Assembly (NCBI GenBank): GCA_947488605.1
Contig: CANKZJ010000002.1
Location: 62,001 to 126,000, forward strand
Length of the DNA: 64,000 bases
Direction of reading: 5' to 3'
Source: an uncultured Paracoccaceae bacterium
GTDB lineage: Bacteria; Pseudomonadota; Alphaproteobacteria; Rhodobacterales; Rhodobacteraceae
Both the position numbers and the translations under genes were made by a program. The notes beneath the pieces are model-generated. The model worked only from the letters and a program-made list of their open reading frames with translations. It had not been told where the DNA came from and ran no database searches. Positions 16,627 through 24,645 of this stretch are shown one piece after another. How positions within the stretch are numbered: position 1 is the first letter of the stretch; each line of letters begins with the position of its first letter.

Positions 16627-17382
16627 CTACAGTAGTGAGCCTTGGCCAGTATTTTCTACGGGAAAAATGCCAAGCAGCTGCCAAGTTTGAGGTCGCTTCT
16701 GCATGTTCCCTAATGCAAATACCAGTCCCTTCCGGACGTATTGGTCGCAGTAGGTTTCTTGAAGATGTTGCAAAACGTCTCTTTCTTCCATTTGCCTTGA
16801 AAGATTGTAAAAAGCTGCGGCAGTTTCCCAGTCACCACAAACTTTCTTATGTGGGCCATCTGCATCTTGATAGTGCATCTTGAATTCAAACGGGCAGGGC
16901 TGATAAGCTTCTAGCTCTTTGTCTAACATCGATAATTGAGCGGCTTGTTGAATGTATGATTGGCGCGCTGCTTCAAGCTCGGACTCGCTTCTTCGGCGCC
17001 ATTTGAGTGCTACATTAGTTGGGCGGATCACTGCCAACGAGTCTCCCTTGGAAATGGCCTCCTTTTCCGAAGCCACAAGGCAATTCGCGACGATACTAGA
17101 TTTTTCGCTATCGCGCTTTACCGTTCCGACAATCTCAATGCTCTCTTCATGGACACGGCAGCTTTCTTTCCGGGAATCGCTAGCAGGTCTGCTATGCTTG
17201 CATTTGACAATATCCCAACGCGAAAAAGCTCTTTCTCCGCTCAATTGCCGAAAACGTATCGGGAACAAACGTTTCCATCGGCCTTGATCGTCAATTCCCG
17301 CACAGCAAACTGTTTCGTTGTGCTTCTTACTCGGCTGCGGCGAGGCCTTTACGACGATAGTGACGCGGGATTGTGAAATCAT
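16627..17382 (-). CDS. Unknown partner protein of DUF488 gene
   Basis: A 251-residue soluble protein with no family I can name securely. The N-terminus reads VTIVVKASPQPSKKHNETVC followed by AGID, W and RLFPIRFRQL, and the C-terminus has VCGDWETAAAFYNLSR and FALGNMQKRPQTWQLLGIFP. This set of motifs is, to my recollection, found in genes paired with DUF488 in many bacteria. The start overlaps the end of the DUF488 gene by 56 bases in another frame, which strongly implies coupled translation. Its codon use is more AT-rich than neighbouring core genes. A role in handling nucleic acids is only a guess. Confidence 0.65.
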   Translation of the reverse strand: MISQSRVTIVVKASPQPSKKHNETVCCAGIDDQGRWKRLFPIRFRQLSGERAFSRWDIVKCKHSRPASDSRKESCRVHEESIEIVGTVKRDSEKSSIVANCLVASEKEAISKGDSLAVIRPTNVALKWRRRSESELEAARQSYIQQAAQLSMLDKELEAYQPCPFEFKMHYQDADGPHKKVCGDWETAAAFYNLSRQMEERDVLQHLQETYCDQYVRKGLVFALGNMQKRPQTWQLLGIFPVENTGQGSLL

Positions 17383-17842
17383 CCAATTTATACTTTTCGG
17401 GTCGATCCGCTACTAGATTGTAGACCTCAAAGCCCGCCTCTAGCGCTTCGTCTGCAATAATTGAGCGATGACAGTTAGTCGCACACCGTTCAAAACACAT
17501 CATGCACGTCAGCTTATTTGATGCAACCTCAAGTAGATCTTTCAGTGCATCCTGCGTTTGGGTCTTCGACATATGATCATAGAAAACGTTTTCAAAAGTA
17601 GCAAAATCTCCAGCCTTTGCTGCGTCTCTACCCGGCTTAGGGTCACCAAGTTTTTTGTAGTGGATGTACTCAATGCCAGCACTGTTAAGTCTCTCCGCAA
17701 GAGAATTTTTCGAAAGTCCCTTTTTTCTCGACAGCGGAAGTTCACGAACGTCAGCGAGAACTTTTATCTTGAGGTTCAGCAGCGTCTCAACCAACTGATC
17801 GATGTTAGCGCCTTCGTAACCGATCGTATAAAGTGTTTTCAT
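17327..17842 (-). CDS. DUF488 family protein
   Basis: A 171-residue protein beginning MKTLYTIGYEG with the family motifs DVRELPLSRKKG (31-42), IEYIHYKKLGDP (57-68) and the Cys/His cluster CMMCFERCATNCHRS (113-127). The conserved polar residues suggest an enzyme, but no activity is established. An AGGAG ribosome site lies six bases before the ATG. It is the first gene of a two-gene unit with the 251-residue partner and is transcribed divergently from the PhnA-like gene. Confidence 0.85.
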   Translation of the reverse strand: MKTLYTIGYEGANIDQLVETLLNLKIKVLADVRELPLSRKKGLSKNSLAERLNSAGIEYIHYKKLGDPKPGRDAAKAGDFATFENVFYDHMSKTQTQDALKDLLEVASNKLTCMMCFERCATNCHRSIIADEALEAGFEVYNLVADRPEKYKLDDFTIPRHYRRKGLAAAE

Positions 17843-17968
17843 AGCTATCTCCTATGATGCTTGAATCCTAAAAAGTCCTTTCGATCAACCCACATTAAGA
17901 ACGGCAGGTTTCAAGACATACCGCCCCCAACTTCCATCCCCCACCAAACCCGCCTACACCTCACCCCC

Positions 17969-18475
17969 ATGACATGCCCCCTTTGCACCACGCCTGACGT
18001 CCCGCTGATCTCTCATTCTGTCTCTGGCGGGCCTGCGGATGCGGCGGTCTCGATTTGTGTCACCTGTGCGGGTGCGCTCGACGCCCCTGCGGGCGATTAT
18101 TTTCGCGTGCTGGCCTCCACCATGTGGTCGGATGACACGGCGGTGCAGGTGTTGGCCGCACGCACGCTGGCCAAGCTGGAAACCCCTTGGGCGCGTGATT
18201 TGTTGGATCAGCTTTATCTGGATGACGACACGCAGGCCTGGGCCGATAATGTGGCCGCGGCCACTGCCCACAAAGACGCCCACGGAGCGCCGCTACACGC
18301 GGGCGATACGGTTGTTTTGATCAAGGATTTGCCGGTCAAAGGGGCGGGCTTTACCGCCAAGCGCGGCACGGCGGTGCGCGGCATCACATTGGTGCCGGAT
18401 AACGCGGCCCATATCGAAGGCCGCGTGGAAGGTCAGCGCATTGTTATTCTGACCGAATTTGTGAAGCGCAAGTAG
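17969..18475 (+). CDS. PhnA/YjdM-like zinc-ribbon protein
   Basis: The 168-residue protein begins MTCPLCTTPDV with a second CxxC (CVTCAG) about 33 residues later, forming a zinc ribbon. It ends in the conserved PhnA C-terminal domain: VLIKDLPVKGAGF, KRGTAVRGI, then VILTEFVKRK. Despite the name, the family is not shown to act in phosphonate breakdown and no phn genes are nearby. The ATG at 17969 is selected since the upstream extension is not conserved-looking. Confidence 0.85.
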   Translation: MTCPLCTTPDVPLISHSVSGGPADAAVSICVTCAGALDAPAGDYFRVLASTMWSDDTAVQVLAARTLAKLETPWARDLLDQLYLDDDTQAWADNVAAATAHKDAHGAPLHAGDTVVLIKDLPVKGAGFTAKRGTAVRGITLVPDNAAHIEGRVEGQRIVILTEFVKRK

Positions 18476-18661
18476 CCGCCAGAACGTTTGTGCAGCCGTT
18501 TTTTACGGGGTGAGCTCAGCATTTGGTGTGATGCTGTTGGTCGTTATGGCCGGATGCCACTCATACTTTTCCACGGCGGGCATTTCAGAATTGACATGTG
18601 TCAAAGACGCGGGCGTCGCCACGCTGTTATCGTGTCCACGCAATCAACACCGGAGGACAGA

Positions 18662-18850
18662 ATGTTTCGCCTTGCATCCATGCTTTATTCTATCATCGGC
18701 ACCACACTGGCGGGTACTTTGATCATTGCGGTGCTGACCGCAGGCTACGATACGTTGGTCCCGATCCTGATTGCTGCCGGGATCGGCGCAGTGCTGGGCA
18801 TACCGCTGAGCTTTTGGGTCGCCAAAGCGATTACCGCCAATAAGGTCTGA
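18662..18850 (+). CDS. Small two-TM membrane protein
   Basis: A 62-residue protein preceded by an excellent GGAGG ribosome site. It contains two hydrophobic segments (about 6-26 and 31-52) and ends WVAKAITANKV. Homologues in roseobacters are often mislabelled CTP synthetase; nothing in this sequence supports that. Function unknown. Confidence 0.8.
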   Translation: MFRLASMLYSIIGTTLAGTLIIAVLTAGYDTLVPILIAAGIGAVLGIPLSFWVAKAITANKV

Positions 18851-18857
18851 TCGCGCC

Positions 18858-18971
18858 TTACAGCGCGCCTTCGACCGCAGCCCCGGCGTTGGTGATATCA
18901 CGACCGACCCCTTGGACGGTTTCGCAAGCGGCAAGGCCAAGGATGGCGACGATAAGGGCGATACGGGTCAT
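18858..18971 (-). CDS. Entericidin-like small lipoprotein
   Basis: A 37-residue peptide beginning MTRIALIVAILGLAACETVQ with lipobox LAAC, then GVGRDITNAGAAVEGAL. The pattern C-ETVQGVGxDI is characteristic of entericidin A/B-like membrane lipopeptides. An AGAGG ribosome site precedes the ATG. It converges with the small membrane protein gene, seven bases away. Confidence 0.85.
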   Translation of the reverse strand: MTRIALIVAILGLAACETVQGVGRDITNAGAAVEGAL

Positions 18972-19038
18972 GAAGGGCCTCTTTCTGGTGTGTATTTGCG
19001 TCAGATTAGCGGGCCTGACTGTGTCCGGCAAGGCTCGT

Positions 19039-19779
19039 TTATGTCCCAAGGAATGCGCTGACAGCTGCTTCGAATTCACGCGGTTTCTCGGCATGCAGCC
19101 AGTGCCCTGCGCCGGGGATTTTGGCGAATTTGGCTGCTGGGAAGAGTCGCTTGATTTTGGGGCGTGCGCCCGGTTGGACATAGTCGGAATTGGCACCGGA
19201 GAGAAAGAATGTCGGTCCGTTGAAGACGCCTGTTACATCAGGGAACCCAATGATCTTGTCCATCTCTGCGGCCAGCACATCAAGGTTCAGCCGCCAGCGT
19301 CGTTCTTTCATATCAAGGCTTTGCAACAGGAAATCGGCGACGCCGGGTTCCAGCGCGCCCAGTTGCTCTTTGGCGTCGCTGCGTGATGTGATGGCGTTCA
19401 AATCCACCTGCCGCATCGCTGCAATCGGTTCGTTTTGCGAGTGTGTGTAGGTGACTGGCGCGATGTCCGCCACAATCAACCGGTTCACCAAGGCGGGGTT
19501 TTGCAAGGCCAGTACCATCGCCGCCTTGCCGCCCATAGAATGCCCGAGGACATCTGTGGGTTCGGTGATCACGTTTGCCAAATCTGTGGCCATATCGGCA
19601 TAAGAGTGGCTAGCGCACCATGCGCTGCCCCCGTGGTTGCGCATATCGACCGTGATGACGGCGCGCGTTTCTGACAGCCGCTTTGCGATCACGCCCCAAT
19701 TGCGCGCCGATCCAAAGAGCCCATGTGCAATCAGCAAGGGTGTGCCCGCAGGCCCGTCATATGTCACCGTGTTCAACAT
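19039..19779 (-). CDS. Alpha/beta hydrolase (YbfF-like esterase)
   Basis: A 246-residue alpha/beta hydrolase: oxyanion region LLIAHGLFGSARNW near residues 15-28, nucleophile elbow GHSMGG, and catalytic His in IPGAGHWLHAEKP near the C-terminus. Order and length match the YbfF group of acyl-CoA/short-ester hydrolases; the natural substrate is unknown. The ATG at 19779 fits the family N-terminus; the long upstream extension in the same frame is low-complexity and rejected. Confidence 0.88.
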   Translation of the reverse strand: MLNTVTYDGPAGTPLLIAHGLFGSARNWGVIAKRLSETRAVITVDMRNHGGSAWCASHSYADMATDLANVITEPTDVLGHSMGGKAAMVLALQNPALVNRLIVADIAPVTYTHSQNEPIAAMRQVDLNAITSRSDAKEQLGALEPGVADFLLQSLDMKERRWRLNLDVLAAEMDKIIGFPDVTGVFNGPTFFLSGANSDYVQPGARPKIKRLFPAAKFAKIPGAGHWLHAEKPREFEAAVSAFLGT

Positions 19780-19856
19780 GCATCTGTTGGTAGCCTTACG
19801 CAGCGTCTGGGGCCAGAGGGATTGAGCATATCGCGCCGAACAATTACCGGGGCGGC

Positions 19857-20225
19857 ATGGGTGTGACGTTGCAACAGATGGCGGATGAGGTCCGCGCAGG
19901 GCTGGAAAGCAAGCTACGCGTGCGTGGCGGGTCTTTGCGTGCCCAGCTTCGCAAGGCGGGCCGCTTGCTGCCGCGCGGGGTGCGCCGCGATGCTGACTAT
20001 TTGGCGCAAGGGGCCGAGCTGGTGCGCAACCCAAAGCTTGCAAAGATGGTGGATATGACGAAGGCGCGGCAGGCGCATCGCAATGTCTTGGCGTATCTTG
20101 AGACCGTCGATATCGGTGCGCAGCGCCGTGATGCAGCGCTGCATCTGGTCGCATCAATTGCGTTTGCGTTGCTGGTCACCGGTCTGTTGCTGCTCTTTGT
20201 GTTATGGCAGCGTGGCTTCGTCTAG
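19857..20225 (+). CDS. Conserved small protein with one C-terminal TM
   Basis: The 122-residue product is basic in the first half (RVRGGSLRAQLRKAGRLLPRGVRRDADYL) and ends in a single hydrophobic helix (about 95-117) followed by WQRGFV. It looks like a tail-anchored cytoplasmic protein. No family recognised. It is divergent from the esterase gene and convergent with glyA. Confidence 0.65.
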   Translation: MGVTLQQMADEVRAGLESKLRVRGGSLRAQLRKAGRLLPRGVRRDADYLAQGAELVRNPKLAKMVDMTKARQAHRNVLAYLETVDIGAQRRDAALHLVASIAFALLVTGLLLLFVLWQRGFV

Positions 20226-20235
20226 GTGAGAGTTG

Positions 20236-20259
20236 CTGCCCGGTCCGCAGACCGGGCAG
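20236..20259. terminator. Perfect 10-bp hairpin between convergent genes
   Basis: CTGCCCGGTC and GACCGGGCAG form a perfect stem with a CGCA loop between the stop of the small TM protein gene (+) and the stop of glyA (-). Likely a shared terminator, although neither side has a long U-run. Confidence 0.65.
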
Positions 20260-20271
20260 ACAATGTGTCTG

Positions 20272-21567
20272 TTAGAGCATTGGATAGATCGGGAACCGAT
20301 CACAGAGCGCTTCGACTTCAGCTTTTACTTTTGCCTCAACCGCACCGTTGTTATCTTCGCCGTTAGCGGCCAGTCCTTCGGTGACTTCCACGATCCAATC
20401 GGCGATCTGGCGGAACTCAGGCTCGCCAAAGCCGCGTGTGGTGCCCGCAGGCGACCCTAAGCGGATACCGGACGTGACCATTGGCTTTTCGGGGTCGAAC
20501 GGGATGCCGTTTTTGTTGCAAGTGATATGCGCGCGACCGAGCGCCTTTTCGGTGGCATTGCCCTTTACACCTTTGGGGCGCAGATCAACCAGCATAACGT
20601 GGGTGTCCGTGCCGCCGGTGACGATATCAAGGCCACCTTTCATCAACTGATCCGCCAAGGCTTGGGCGTTCTTCACAACCTGTTCTTGGTAGGTTTTGAA
20701 TTCGGGGCGCAGTGCTTCTCCAAAAGCCACCGCTTTACCTGCGATCACATGCATCAGCGGGCCGCCTTGGATGCCAGGGAAGATTGCAGAGTTGAACTTC
20801 TTTGCCATCGCTTCATCATTGGTGACGATCATGCCGCCGCGGGGGCCGCGCAGCGTTTTATGTGTTGTCGTTGTTGCCACATGCGCGTGCGGGAAGGGGG
20901 ACGGGTAGAGCCCGCAAGCCACAAGACCCGCAAAATGCGCCATGTCGACCAGCAAGTAGGCGCCGACACTATCGGCAATCTCGCGCATTTTCGCAAAATC
21001 GATGATGCGTGGAATGGCCGAACCACCCGCGATGATCATCTTTGGCCGGTGTTCAGTTGCAAGGCGCTGGACCTCATCGTAGTCCAGCAGGCTATCTTGC
21101 TGGCGCACACCGTATTGCACGGCATTGAACCATTTTCCGGATTGGTTCGGCTTTGCGCCGTGTGTCAGGTGACCGCCAGCGTCAAGCGACATGCCAAGGA
21201 TGGTATCACCGGGCTGGAGCAGCGCCTGAAACACACCTTGGTTGGCTTGTGAGCCGGAGTTCGGCTGCACGTTGGCAAATTCACAATTGAACAACTGCTT
21301 GGCGCGTTCAATCGCGAGGTTTTCGGCAACGTCTACATGTTCGCAGCCGCCATAGTAACGGCGGCCGGGATAGCCTTCGGCGTATTTGTTGGTCATCACG
21401 CCGCCTTGCGCTTCCATCACGGCGGCTGAGACGATATTTTCTGATGCGATCAGTTCGATCTCTTTGCGCTGGCGCTTGAGTTCGGCCTGCATCGCTGCAT
21501 GGATCGCCGGGTCGCGGGTTTCCAAAGTTTCGGTAAAAAAGCCATCGTCGCGGACTGTGACGTTCAT
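20272..21567 (-). CDS. glyA: Serine hydroxymethyltransferase
   Basis: A PLP enzyme interconverting serine plus tetrahydrofolate with glycine plus methylene-tetrahydrofolate; the main source of one-carbon units. The 431-residue protein has [10 protein letters not shown] near the N-terminus, the cofactor region [13 protein letters not shown], and the PLP-lysine motif [13 protein letters not shown]. The ATG at 21567 follows a GGGGGGA ribosome site and gives the normal length. It is divergent from nadK, 187 bases apart. Confidence 0.97.
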   Translation of the reverse strand: MNVTVRDDGFFTETLETRDPAIHAAMQAELKRQRKEIELIASENIVSAAVMEAQGGVMTNKYAEGYPGRRYYGGCEHVDVAENLAIERAKQLFNCEFANVQPNSGSQANQGVFQALLQPGDTILGMSLDAGGHLTHGAKPNQSGKWFNAVQYGVRQQDSLLDYDEVQRLATEHRPKMIIAGGSAIPRIIDFAKMREIADSVGAYLLVDMAHFAGLVACGLYPSPFPHAHVATTTTHKTLRGPRGGMIVTNDEAMAKKFNSAIFPGIQGGPLMHVIAGKAVAFGEALRPEFKTYQEQVVKNAQALADQLMKGGLDIVTGGTDTHVMLVDLRPKGVKGNATEKALGRAHITCNKNGIPFDPEKPMVTSGIRLGSPAGTTRGFGEPEFRQIADWIVEVTEGLAANGEDNNGAVEAKVKAEVEALCDRFPIYPML

Positions 21568-21754
21568 GGGTGCATCCCCCCTAAAGGTGCCAAAATTTCG
21601 ATCTTGCGCCCTCATACCGCAGGAAAGCTGCCGCCAAAAGCATCAAAACGACCATGACCATTATGAGGACGTCACATCAGGTTTCTTATCGGCGGCTTGC
21701 GTTTCGGGTCTGATCGCCGCACAACTTATCGGAACTGTTCAGGAATTTGCGCCC

Positions 21755-22519
21755 ATGCCACGCCCAAAGATCGCTTTTGTCGCCAGCCCTGTGCCGATCG
21801 CGCAGACGGCCATGCGCGAATTGGCCGCAAAACATGGCGATGTGCCGCAGCCTGAAGCAGATGTCATTGTCGCCTTGGGCGGTGATGGTTTCATGTTGCA
21901 GACATTGCATGCCACGCAAGAATTGGACGTGCCGGTTTATGGGATGAATCGGGGAACCGTCGGGTTCTTGATGAACGAGTTTCACGAAGAAGACTTGCGC
22001 GCGCGTTTGGACGAAGCCGAAGAAGAGGTCATCAACCCGCTGACTATGACTGCACTGACCGTAGATGGCGCAATGCATGAGGCTTTGGCGATCAACGAGG
22101 TTAGCCTGCTGCGTGCGGGTCCGCAGGCCGCGAAGCTACGGATCACGGTGGATGGGAGGCTGCGTATGAACGAGCTCGTCTGTGATGGGGCCTTGGTGGC
22201 GACGCCTGCGGGATCGACTGCCTACAACTATTCCGCGCACGGTCCGATTTTACCGATTGGGTCGGATGTATTGGCGCTCACGGCAATGTCAGCTTTCAGG
22301 CCGAGGCGCTGGCGTGGTGCGTTGTTGCCCAAAAAAGCCATCGTGCGGTTTGATGTGATTGATCCGGGCAAGCGGCCAGTGATGGCGGACGCCGACGGGA
22401 AATCCGTGCGCGACGTCGTGAGTGTGGAAATACACTCAGAGCCAAAAGTTGCACACCGGATTTTGTTTGATCCGGGGCATGGGTTGGAAGAGCGGTTGAT
22501 CAGAGAGCAGTTTGCTTGA
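21755..22519 (+). CDS. nadK: NAD kinase
   Basis: Phosphorylates NAD to NADP with ATP. The 254-residue protein begins MPRPKIAFVASPVPIAQ and contains the GGDGFML motif (about 43-49), the NRGTVGFL segment, NEVSLLR, and the glycine-rich ATPAGSTAYNYSAHGP. The extended open frame upstream (from 21386) is antisense to glyA and is rejected as coding. No pathway partner is adjacent. Confidence 0.95.
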   Translation: MPRPKIAFVASPVPIAQTAMRELAAKHGDVPQPEADVIVALGGDGFMLQTLHATQELDVPVYGMNRGTVGFLMNEFHEEDLRARLDEAEEEVINPLTMTALTVDGAMHEALAINEVSLLRAGPQAAKLRITVDGRLRMNELVCDGALVATPAGSTAYNYSAHGPILPIGSDVLALTAMSAFRPRRWRGALLPKKAIVRFDVIDPGKRPVMADADGKSVRDVVSVEIHSEPKVAHRILFDPGHGLEERLIREQFA

Positions 22520-22542
22520 GGTGAGTGGTAGACCGCGTCGGG

Positions 22543-22953
22543 CTATTCGTCAGCTTCAGACGCGTCTTTTGCCAACCGCCGGAAGATTGCCAAGACTTCA
22601 TCTGGTTTCGCCCGGTTGACGACGCCTGCATCTATCTGTTCGCGGCTCCACATCCAGCTTTGTACCGGATCATCCCGCATTGCCCATTTGCCAAACATCC
22701 GCTCGGGAACGCCATGGCGCACTAACTGTGTCACTTCGACATGACGGTCATCTTCTAGGATATTGTTGTAGATGCGTGTCACGCTGTCTGCCGGACCTTC
22801 GAGCAACTGTAGATAAATGTCGTCGCGACAAATCAAACATCCTGTGACATCGGCGTCCGCATTTCGTGCGCGCGCTTTGAATAGAATGCTCAGAAGGGTA
22901 CCTGCATCGAAGCCAAATGGGCGCGATGCATAAACAAGTTGGAGATGAGGCAT
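22543..22953 (-). CDS. BLUF-domain blue-light photoreceptor (short type)
   Basis: A flavin-binding light sensor of 136 residues, consisting almost only of the BLUF domain plus a C-terminal helix, as in BlrB/PixD-type proteins. The residues that carry the photocycle are present: Tyr8 (LVYASRP), Asn31 (ARARNADADVTG), Gln49 (YLQLLEGP), and Trp90/Met92 (KWAM). There is no attached output domain, so signalling must go through a partner protein. The start MPHLQLVYAS at 22953 is chosen by family alignment. The neighbours (nadK, CIA30) suggest no obvious partner. Confidence 0.92.
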   Translation of the reverse strand: MPHLQLVYASRPFGFDAGTLLSILFKARARNADADVTGCLICRDDIYLQLLEGPADSVTRIYNNILEDDRHVEVTQLVRHGVPERMFGKWAMRDDPVQSWMWSREQIDAGVVNRAKPDEVLAIFRRLAKDASEADE

Positions 22954-23096
22954 GGCCGGATCAATTCCTATAGCAGGGTGTCCACCCCTCAGGATCGCAG
23001 GACGCCGATGATCAACGGTGACGCTTTTGCAAGTCATTGTCTAGGACAGAATAATCGCTTGGGTTGTAGGGTGCGACCATGCCGTCAGCGACGCTT

Positions 23097-23636
23097 CTAA
23101 CCGGGTGTTGTTCCGATCCAATCCACATCAAGCAAAGCCTCGTAGTCTGCACCATAAGCTACGATCCCAACGCTGCGAATATCGGTTGGCACAAAGCGTG
23201 CATTCAGACCACCTTGCGGTTTGAATGTAGACCATGGCAGCACGATGTCTTGCCAGTCGGCTGATGTCTCGAATGCTGCTTGGTAGTATTGCCAAGGGCG
23301 CTGCGATGCATCCGGGCGGATGTGCACATAATAGGCCGCACCATTTCCCCGCACGCGGAGTGCGATGCCAGTTGCATCCACAGGCAGTCGCGTGGCCAAG
23401 TCTTGCCTGATTTGAATAAAGCCGCCGTTATTGGCTGTGCTGACCGTGCCGCGCAGTTGGGCAAAGCTTATGGCGTCCTCGGATCCTATCCCCGCACGCC
23501 CGTCTGAAACACCACCCATCACGCGGTCACTGATATAGCGCCAGCGGGTTTCGGCACCTTGCGAAAAGTCATCTATCAGCATCGGATCTGCCAAAGCGGG
23601 GGCTGCCATCAGCAGCAGTGTTGCGGTCAGTCTCAT
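23097..23636 (-). CDS. CIA30-family secreted protein
   Basis: A 179-residue protein with a signal peptide (MRLTATLLLMAAPALA, cleaved before DPMLIDDFS). It is followed by a jelly-roll-like CIA30 domain: FSQGAETRWRYISDRVMGGVSDG, GFIQIRQDLA, LRVRGNGAAYYVHIR, and the ending SVGIVAYGADYEALLDVDWI. In eukaryotes the family is linked to complex I assembly; in bacteria the role is unknown, and export to the periplasm argues for another job. Confidence 0.85.
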   Translation of the reverse strand: MRLTATLLLMAAPALADPMLIDDFSQGAETRWRYISDRVMGGVSDGRAGIGSEDAISFAQLRGTVSTANNGGFIQIRQDLATRLPVDATGIALRVRGNGAAYYVHIRPDASQRPWQYYQAAFETSADWQDIVLPWSTFKPQGGLNARFVPTDIRSVGIVAYGADYEALLDVDWIGTTPG

Positions 23637-23711
23637 ACATCTGAAGTAGGTCGAAAGAATAGTGTTTCCAACATGTCGATGGATCGTGCGAAGTTACTTG
23701 CGCAAATGAGG

Positions 23712-24635
23712 TCATTCGACGGCAATGACTTCGATACTGGTTAATTCAGGCTCTCCCCCGCGTGCACCGCTGCCTGCGGCAATCCACAGTTTGCCGTCGT
23801 GCACGCAGCAATTGGTGCCGTGCCGCGCCCGGTTGAGCGGCGCGCCCATTTTCCATTTGCCTGATTGCGGTTCAAATATCTGCATTTCGGTGAAAGCTTC
23901 CATGCGACCCGCTTCCCCGCCGACGTAGTGAATTTTGCCACCCAAGACGCCCGTACCGCCTGCTGCCGTTTCAATCGGCAACGGCTCTGGGTGGATGGAC
24001 CATTCCTGCAATGCAAAATCGAAGACATCAACATCCCCGATGGTCGCAAAAAACATTGCATTATAGTCCGTACCATTGTGCCGACCGGACTCGCGACCGC
24101 CAAAAAAGTAAAGCTTGTCATCGACAATTGCACATGGCGCATGGTCACGCTTGTTGGGGGCGTCGGGCAGGATTTGCCATTCGCCTGTCTTTGGATTGAT
24201 ACGGTCAAACCATGCTTGGGTGTCAGCGTGATGTCCGTCAACGATCCCGCCAACAATGTAGATCCAGCCATCACTGTGAAGTGCGCAGCCTGACGCCCCG
24301 CGCCGCCGTTCTTTGGGGATTGTGGGCCCTTCTTGGCAGCGATCTGCATCGGGTTCATAGATGAAAACCGTTTCAAGCGGTGTTTCGCGTGGGAAGACCC
24401 CGGTCATCGTACCAATGAGCCAGATTTGATTGTCCACGATCACGGGTTGAAAGTGATGGATTTCCATTGGTGGTGCTGCGCCGTGGGTCCATGTGTTTGT
24501 GACCGGATCAAAGATATCGACAGGCTGAATGCGCCGCCCACCAAAGAGGTAGAACTTGCCATTATAGCAAGCAAAACCATTCTCATGTCGGCAATGCGGT
24601 GCACCGTTGCAGTCGAGCGTGATCCATTCCGACAT
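23712..24635 (-). CDS. Kelch-repeat beta-propeller protein
   Basis: A 307-residue protein with five to six kelch units. Examples are FYLFGGRRIQPVDIFDPVTNTW, IYIVGGIVDG...INPKTGEW, LYFFGGRESG, IHYVGGEAGR...FEPQSGKW and LWIAAGSGARGG. There is no signal peptide, so it is probably cytoplasmic. Function unknown. It starts ten bases after the prpE stop on the same strand, implying cotranscription with propionyl-CoA synthetase. Confidence 0.85.
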   Translation of the reverse strand: MSEWITLDCNGAPHCRHENGFACYNGKFYLFGGRRIQPVDIFDPVTNTWTHGAAPPMEIHHFQPVIVDNQIWLIGTMTGVFPRETPLETVFIYEPDADRCQEGPTIPKERRRGASGCALHSDGWIYIVGGIVDGHHADTQAWFDRINPKTGEWQILPDAPNKRDHAPCAIVDDKLYFFGGRESGRHNGTDYNAMFFATIGDVDVFDFALQEWSIHPEPLPIETAAGGTGVLGGKIHYVGGEAGRMEAFTEMQIFEPQSGKWKMGAPLNRARHGTNCCVHDGKLWIAAGSGARGGEPELTSIEVIAVE

Positions 24636-24645
24636 CGCGCCGCCC

